Assembly: GCF_000986785.1 (NCBI RefSeq)
Contig: NZ_LAYY01000032.1
Location: 1 to 45,068 of the forward strand
From: Mesobacillus campisalis
Lineage (GTDB): Bacteria; Bacillota; Bacilli; Bacillales; Cytobacillaceae
Direction of reading: 5' to 3'
DNA: 45,068 nt
How positions within the stretch are numbered: position 1 is the first letter of the stretch; the number at the start of each line of letters is the position of its first letter. This document shows, one piece after another, positions 41,328 to 45,068 of this stretch. The notes under the pieces were generated by a model. It ran no database searches. It was given only the letters and a program-made list of their open reading frames with translations, and was not told the DNA's origin. Both the position numbers and the translations under genes were made by a program.

Positions 41328-41732
41328 ATGGGAAGAAAAGAATTTAGCCAAATGACTTTCTTAACTTCTTTTCCGCCATCACCATCGGCACTATTGGAGG
41401 CGTCATTGTTACTGATCCGAATTTTGCGATGCTTTATGGTGTTTATTCACTTGCTTTATGGAGTTTATTTACGATTGTGATCGGCTTTATTGACATTAAA
41501 TTACGGACTTAACGGACCGCCATGAAGCTCAGCCAACCATAGTAATAAATGACAGCAAATCATGGAGGGAGCTCTTCTGAGAACCCGTTTTGATGTGGAC
41601 GCCTTAAAGGCAAAGCATAGGGAGAAGGACGTTTTCTTCCTATCTAAAGTGGATATGCCATTTGCGAAACTTGACAAACATCAAGACCAGCTGCAATTAA
41701 CAAAATCGTGGCTGTTCAGGGACCCAACCTAG
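41328..41732 (+). pseudogene. remnant of a YetF-like (DUF421) membrane protein gene
   Basis: Pieces of a DUF421 protein in order but in different frames. ATG 41328 opens MGRKEFSQMTF, typical of the N-terminal part; after a frameshift near 41363 the next frame reads LNFFSAITIGTIGGVIVTDP then YGVYSLALWSLFTIVIGFID, and stops at 41510. A third piece (about 41561-41732) reads LLRTRFDVDALKAKHREKDV then FFLSKVDMPFAKLDKH, matching the cytoplasmic part (F-D-x-x-A-L-x-x-x-x-R-E-K-x-V-F). About 100 residues between pieces are missing. YetF proteins are Bacillus membrane proteins of unclear function. The gene is dead; it marks old, unselected DNA at the island edge. Confidence 0.72.
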
Positions 41733-41739
41733 ACTCTGA

Positions 41740-42161
41740 CATTTGAACCAGGGTATCTGCAGCAAACCTTTATATTTGTATGATTACCAAAAACCAAACT
41801 AAGAGGAAGAAAAAAGGTGAACCAAAGGGCTTCAAAATACGCCCTCACGCCAAAATTCCATCAAGACCAAAAAAGGAGACTGAACACTCCCTCACAGCGC
41901 GGAGTCCTTTAAGAAATAGATTAACCAGAGAAATGTCCTACTTAACTGCTTGATACCAGTAAAAGACACACAGAAATGAACCATAAAAATGGGCAAGTTG
42001 CAAATGGTTGATAATTTTGTACTTAGAACATAGTTCCATATTTTAAAAAAATCCCCTTTGTCCCAAAAATGTCCAAAAAAAGAAAAAACCCTTAGAGCAA
42101 AAAATACTCTCATGGGTTCTGTTTGGCGGGGTTCTTTCCCCTTTTTAGCGTGCAAACGACT
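41740..42161. other. gene-free decayed stretch
   Basis: AT-rich sequence with frequent stops in all frames. The only structure I see is AACCC...GGGTT with an inner AGAG/CTCT pairing at 42087-42118, next to A-rich and T-rich runs. An 87-codon open frame on the minus strand has no ribosome site and no family resemblance. Confidence 0.5.
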
Positions 42162-42191
42162 TGTGAACAGTGCCAGTCACCGTTTGCTAGG
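42162..42191. repeat. breakpoint repeat, copy 1
   Basis: TGTGAACAGTGCCAGTCACC followed by GTTTGCTAGG. It ends exactly where the truncated brnQ copy begins. A close relative lies at 43228-43257. Confidence 0.6.
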
Positions 42192-42845
42192 TGTTTTCGC
42201 CATGGCACTGATGATGCTGATTTACGGACTAATTACTTATATGGGGCATCGAGCGTATCTGCCATTGGCTCCTACGAAAATGGCGGTTTAATTTTTGCTG
42301 CAGTGGCTCAGCATTATTTTGGGTCATATGGCTCTATTTTATTAGCCATCATTATCGTATTGGCATGTTTAAAAACGAGCATTGGATTGATTACAGCTTG
42401 CAGCGAGTTTTTTCATCAGCTATTGCCAAAAGTAAGCTATAAATGGTTCGTTTTGATTCTATGTTTTATGTCATTTTGCATTGCCAACTTTGGTTTAAAC
42501 AATATCATTCAATTTGCAGTACCAGTATTAATGCTGCTGTATCCTTTAGCCATTGTTCTAATTTTATTGTCCCTGTGTTCCTCTCTATTCGGACATAAGC
42601 AGAGTGTTTACGCAGCGGCAACGTTCTTTACTTTTTGTGTAAGCTTCTTCGACGGCTACAGTTCGCTGGTCGGAAGTTTACCAGGCGCGGCTCTCCCATT
42701 GTTTGAATTCATTAAATTGTTCTACATGGATCATTTACCACTTTACGAGATTGGGCTTGGCTGGATCTTACCTGCTCTGGCTGGTGTGGTTATAGGTTTT
42801 TTATGGCCTATGGGCTCTGGGAAAACGGCTGTTCAATATCGCTAA
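42190..42845 (+). pseudogene. 5'-truncated, frameshifted copy of brnQ
   Basis: Homologous to 29389-30039. The first 236 codons are missing; translation of the remainder gives GVFAMALMMLIYGLITYMG, then a single missing G near 42245 (GGGG against GGGGG in the intact gene) shifts the frame before ASSVSAIGSYENGGLIFAAV, after which the original frame is kept to the stop. The C-terminus differs slightly (WPMGSGKTAVQYR against WPASSEKTAVQYR). There is no start codon with a ribosome site. It cannot make a functional transporter. It is the right-hand direct repeat of the island. Confidence 0.92.
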
Positions 42846-42875
42846 TTGGGACCAGCTTAGAAATTCTAAGCTGGT
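42190..42875 (+). repeat. direct repeat, right copy (3' part of brnQ plus terminator)
   Basis: Matches 29389-30072, including the terminator stem CCAGCTTAGAA/TTCTAAGCTGG, after which the two flanks diverge. Confidence 0.88.
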
Positions 42876-42973
42876 TCCTTATTTTATAGCGAAAAGCTGT
42901 AACCTCCTGTTTTCTTGAAGAATACTCAAATCCGATGATAAAATAATGCTTATTATGCCTATTGGAGGAAAAG

Positions 42974-43210
42974 ATGAGTTTACAGCTAAATTTAGATTTT
43001 TATGAAGATAAGATTGAGTTCTTTGAGGCTGAGAGCATTAAAGCGCTGGAAGATAAAATTCAAGCACAAATCGAAAACAACAAAGCCCTTATGCTCTCAG
43101 TCCATTCTGTCTCCCACCAAATGTACGTTAGCGATGACGGACGCCGCTTTTATAGTGCAGTCGTGCACTTTAAGCTTAAGCAAAGTGTCGGTTCTTCTAT
43201 TTCGATCTAG
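42974..43210 (+). CDS. DUF2536 (YrzA-like) family protein
   Basis: A 78-residue cytoplasmic protein. MSLQLNLDFYEDKIEFFEAE, then LEDKIQAQIENNKALMLSVH, SVSHQMYVSDDGRRFYSAVV and HFK match the small DUF2536 family of Bacillales, whose function is unknown. ATG 42974 follows TTGGAGGAAAAG. The ORF is intact although it lies between two gene fragments. It may be the original chromosomal neighbour downstream of brnQ before the island arrived. Confidence 0.85.
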   Translation: MSLQLNLDFYEDKIEFFEAESIKALEDKIQAQIENNKALMLSVHSVSHQMYVSDDGRRFYSAVVHFKLKQSVGSSISI

Positions 43211-43227
43211 AAACGGAAAGTAAAGAG

Positions 43228-43257
43228 TGCGAACGGTGCCAGGCAGTGTTTGTTAGG
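43228..43257. repeat. breakpoint repeat, copy 2
   Basis: GTGCGAACGGTGCCAGGCAG followed by TGTTTGTTAGG. It ends where the residual tail of a small membrane-peptide gene begins, the same relation as copy 1 has to the brnQ fragment. Confidence 0.6.
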
Positions 43258-43291
43258 CTTTTATGGAACTTTTCAAGGTGAAACATTAAAG
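43254..43291 (+). pseudogene. tail of a small membrane-peptide gene (paralog of 28381-28500)
   Basis: AGGCTTTTATGGAACTTTTC corresponds to the 3' end of 28381-28500 (F-M-D-L-F-K against F-M-E-L-F-K). The 5' part is absent and replaced by the breakpoint repeat. The downstream terminator is also related. More diverged than the brnQ repeat, so an older event or a separate paralog. Confidence 0.5.
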
Positions 43292-43320
43292 ATTTAAACG
43301 CAACAGCTGAAGATTGACAT

Positions 43321-43370
43321 AAAAAATCCAGCAGGAAACGGCTGAACCCCGGTTCCTGCTGGATTTTTTT
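43321..43370 (+). terminator. terminator
   Basis: AAATCCAGCAGGAA pairs with TTCCTGCTGGATTT, followed by TTTT; probably serves the DUF2536 gene. The 230 bases from here to the insertion sequence hold no gene I can support. Confidence 0.8.
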
Positions 43371-43602
43371 ATTTAATTAAATAGTGCTTAAATTTGTAAA
43401 GAAAAAGATGAGCCCTTCTCGAAGGCAGTTGCCCCGTTTAGCGATATATCCAGGCGTCAGCCCACCATAGCCCAGCGCTTCTTCAACACATTTGAGGTAT
43501 TAACAAGAAAAACACAATTACTTATTTAATAACATGGTTAATTTTTCATAAAAAGCGGTGATTGCATCATAAAACTCAATTATTGCACCAATTACGGTTT
43601 GA

Positions 43603-43627
43603 CCCCCTAATTACTGACACCTGCTTC
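43603..43627 (+). repeat. left terminal inverted repeat of the IS
   Basis: CCCCCTAATT-x-CTG-ACACCT-x-CTT pairs with the complement of the last 25 bases of the window with a few mismatches. Confidence 0.75.
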
Positions 43628-43720
43628 ACCATTCTCGCTCTATCATAGTTTTTTATTTTTTATTTTCCTTCTTCACTTTCGTTCGTAAAAGATAAGTGAA
43701 GAAGGGTGTTTTTTTGCTAT

Positions 43721-44617
43721 TTATAGACTGATAGCCATTTCTTCTGGAAACCCAATATCCTTGTACTTTTCATAAAATTTGGCCGGAGACATACGCCCCA
43801 GACTGCCATGGTATCTTCTCTCATTGTAGAACTCCATGTACTCATCAATGCGGTAATATGCCTCTTCAAAATATTCGAATGTGAAACGCCTGAAGAGATC
43901 ACGTTCCAGGTTGCTGTGGAACGACTCGATAAATGCATTATAATTAGGTGACCTAGGAGGAATCCTCTCGTGAAAGATTTTATTCTCTTCGCAGAATTCA
44001 CCAAAGTGGTTACTTACGAACTGAGGGCCGTTATCGGTACGAAGGACGATACAGTGCCCATCCTGCTCCTCTGGGGCCTTCAGACCTCTCCTGATAATGG
44101 CCTCCTTAAGCATTCCGGTTATGTCCTTCGCCTGGCATTTAGAGCCTCTGTAATAACCTACAATACGCCTATCAAACACATCGATGGCGCTTGCGATAAA
44201 GAAAAACCTTCGGCTTCCTTCAATTGACCCATATTTAATATCCAGTTGCCAATGCTGGTTCGGAGCTGTGACTAGTCGATTCCTGACAAGACGTCTGGGA
44301 TACTTCGGGCTGCCTGTCCGGTGGGGAAGGAGAATTCCCAATTTGCCACATAGTCTAGCCACCTTTTTGTGGTTGATTCTAAGTTTGTGATGCTCCCTCA
44401 GATATTCTGTAAGATTCTTAACGCCGTAAGTCGCCCCATCTCCCTCAATCGCCTCCATGAGGAACTCCTCTATCTGTTCGTCTGAGATAATAATTCCTGC
44501 TTCAGTTACTGAGTAACCTGGGATTGGACGGCCCCTTTTTCCCTTGGTTACGATCTCTTCGTCGCTCCCCGCATGATAATAATATAAAGACCGATTTACT
44601 CCAGCTGCCTCTGCCAA
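43721..44617 (-). CDS. IS3-family transposase OrfB (DDE integrase)
   Basis: Catalytic part of the transposase, 298 residues as an independent frame. N-terminal HTH_21 region: FLMEAIEGDGATYGVKNLTE then YLREHHKLRINHKKVARLCG. DDE core: WQLDIKYGSIEG (first Asp), VLRTDNGPQFVSNHFGEFCE (second Asp) and NAFIESFHSNLERDLFRRFT (Glu), with the final YNERRYHGSLGRMSPAKFYE. The frame is open upstream to the orfA frameshift site (44688-44695), so the natural product is an OrfAB fusion made by -1 slippage at AAAAAAAAG. All catalytic residues are present, so the element may be active. Confidence 0.93.
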   Translation of the reverse strand: MAEAAGVNRSLYYYHAGSDEEIVTKGKRGRPIPGYSVTEAGIIISDEQIEEFLMEAIEGDGATYGVKNLTEYLREHHKLRINHKKVARLCGKLGILLPHRTGSPKYPRRLVRNRLVTAPNQHWQLDIKYGSIEGSRRFFFIASAIDVFDRRIVGYYRGSKCQAKDITGMLKEAIIRRGLKAPEEQDGHCIVLRTDNGPQFVSNHFGEFCEENKIFHERIPPRSPNYNAFIESFHSNLERDLFRRFTFEYFEEAYYRIDEYMEFYNERRYHGSLGRMSPAKFYEKYKDIGFPEEMAISL

Positions 44618-44670
44618 TTTAGTAATCGCAAACCCCTCCTCTGCCCATAACCTTATCTCTTCAAGGACCG

Positions 44671-44985
44671 TCAGGGCCGGGATTGGCTTTTTTTTAATAA
44701 ATTCCTAAGCATAGCGACTTCAAGTTCTTTTTCACCAAGCAGTTTCATTGCCTGTTCGTATTTCGCCTTTAACTCTTCTTTCGTAGGTTCTATAGATAGT
44801 ACCGCTGAGGCAGGGTCCTCCATCTGTCCTCTTACTTCATCTTCATATTCCTGAATCCACCTATTAAGAGTAGTACGATCGATACCTGCATGACGGGCAA
44901 TAGAGGAATAATTCCCCGACTCAAGAGCTAGTCTGACATAGTTTTTTTTGACTTCCTCAAGAGCTGGTATTTTTCTGTTTGCCAT
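44671..44985 (-). CDS. IS3-family OrfA (helix-turn-helix protein)
   Basis: A 104-residue DNA-binding subunit. YSSIARHAGIDRTTLNRWIQ is the helix-turn-helix; TKEELKAKYEQAMKLLGEKE then LEVAMLRNLLKKS is the leucine-zipper coiled coil that lets OrfA and OrfAB multimerise. ATG 44985 follows GGGGGAGAGAAGA. The gene ends just after the A8 run (minus strand, 44695-44688), where -1 slippage joins it to orfB. OrfA normally regulates transposition. Confidence 0.9.
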   Translation of the reverse strand: MANRKIPALEEVKKNYVRLALESGNYSSIARHAGIDRTTLNRWIQEYEDEVRGQMEDPASAVLSIEPTKEELKAKYEQAMKLLGEKELEVAMLRNLLKKSQSRP

Positions 44986-45068
44986 TCTTCTCTCCCCCTA
45001 ACTTCTTTTGATTTTCTTGACCCTAGTGTACTGTTTCTCTCAAGTAGGTGTCCAAAAGAATTAGGGGG

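Larger units (their letters stand above)
43600..45068 (-). mobile_element. IS3-family (IS150-like) insertion sequence, nearly complete
   Basis: Left end TGACCCCCTAATTACTGACA then CCTGCTT; the right end, read inward on the other strand from the last base of the window, is CCCCCTAATTCTTTTGGACA then CCTACTT. The ends therefore pair as imperfect inverted repeats, and 2-3 terminal bases lie beyond the window. It carries overlapping orfA and orfB in the -1 arrangement with an A8 slippery run. Target duplication cannot be tested because the right flank is missing. Confidence 0.9.

Noticed and set aside
41892-42155. 87-codon open frame on the minus strand
   Set aside because: No ribosome site, biased composition from A-rich DNA, no family resemblance, located in decayed sequence.
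42123-42845. 240-residue open frame treated as a functional BrnQ variant
   Set aside because: Its first 20-odd codons are unrelated sequence before the breakpoint, five N-terminal helices are missing, and there is a frameshift relative to the intact gene.
43380-43600. possible protein remnant (minus strand, around 43420-43510)
   Set aside because: Short protein-like stretches appear in two frames but with stops and no family I can name; insufficient to call.

Overview
The window looks like chromosome of a spore-forming member of the Bacillaceae (Bacillus, Mesobacillus or Cytobacillus type; I cannot fix the genus). Evidence: strong AGGAGG ribosome sites, frequent TTG and GTG starts, T-run terminators, and families typical of the group (DUF3231, DUF4256, DUF1801, DUF2536, DUF3918, YlbF, MTH1187/ThiXYZ behind a TPP riboswitch, DegV, ScoAB, BrnQ). 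About 45 protein genes, several broken genes and one IS3-type element can be supported.

Layout. 1-8.0 kb: mostly minus-strand housekeeping and stress genes: thioesterase, DUF3918, DMT exporter, DegV, three GNAT acetyltransferases, Dabb protein, an unusual tandem hairpin repeat (5.1-5.35 kb), DUF1801, ribokinase, methyltransferase, RDD membrane protein. 8.2-10.4 kb: small plus-strand genes. 10.4-13 kb: ScoAB-type CoA-transferase divergent from a LysR regulator. 13-15.1 kb: DUF3231 protein and a LacI regulator. 15.3-19.9 kb: an operon of BCCT transporter, TetR regulator and CocE/NonD (S15) hydrolase, preceded by a LacI-like operator and by three identical-sized palindromes spaced exactly 17 bp apart. 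20-23.1 kb: ThiXYZ-type thiamine-precursor ABC transporter plus a thiamine-binding MTH1187 protein under a TPP riboswitch. 23.2-28.5 kb: beta-glucuronidase, an unknown 457-residue membrane protein, a Gly/Pro/aromatic repeat protein, a YlbF-family protein and two small membrane proteins.

28.7-42.9 kb is the most interesting part. An intact brnQ (28681-30039) and a 5'-truncated, frameshifted copy of its 3' half (42190-42845) lie as about 0.68-kb direct repeats, roughly 98-99% identical by eye. Between them is an AT-richer cargo: a LysR regulator, and facing it a nine-gene operon (PaaK-like CoA ligase, amidohydrolase-fold protein that has lost its HxH metal ligands, thioredoxin-like protein, Opp/Dpp-type ABC importer with lipoprotein, CaiB/BaiF CoA-transferase). 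A 17-bp LysR-type box occurs about 100 bp before lysR and again about 115 bp before the operon, 11 kb away, which ties the two together. The layout fits single-crossover (Campbell-type) gain of a catabolic island and predicts a 12.8-kb excision. The substrate is not readable from sequence.

41-45 kb is a decaying zone: a YetF (DUF421) remnant, the brnQ fragment, a DUF2536 gene, the tail of a small-protein gene, and an IS3-family element that runs to (and just beyond) the window end. Two copies of a roughly 30-bp repeat sit exactly at the truncation points of the broken genes.
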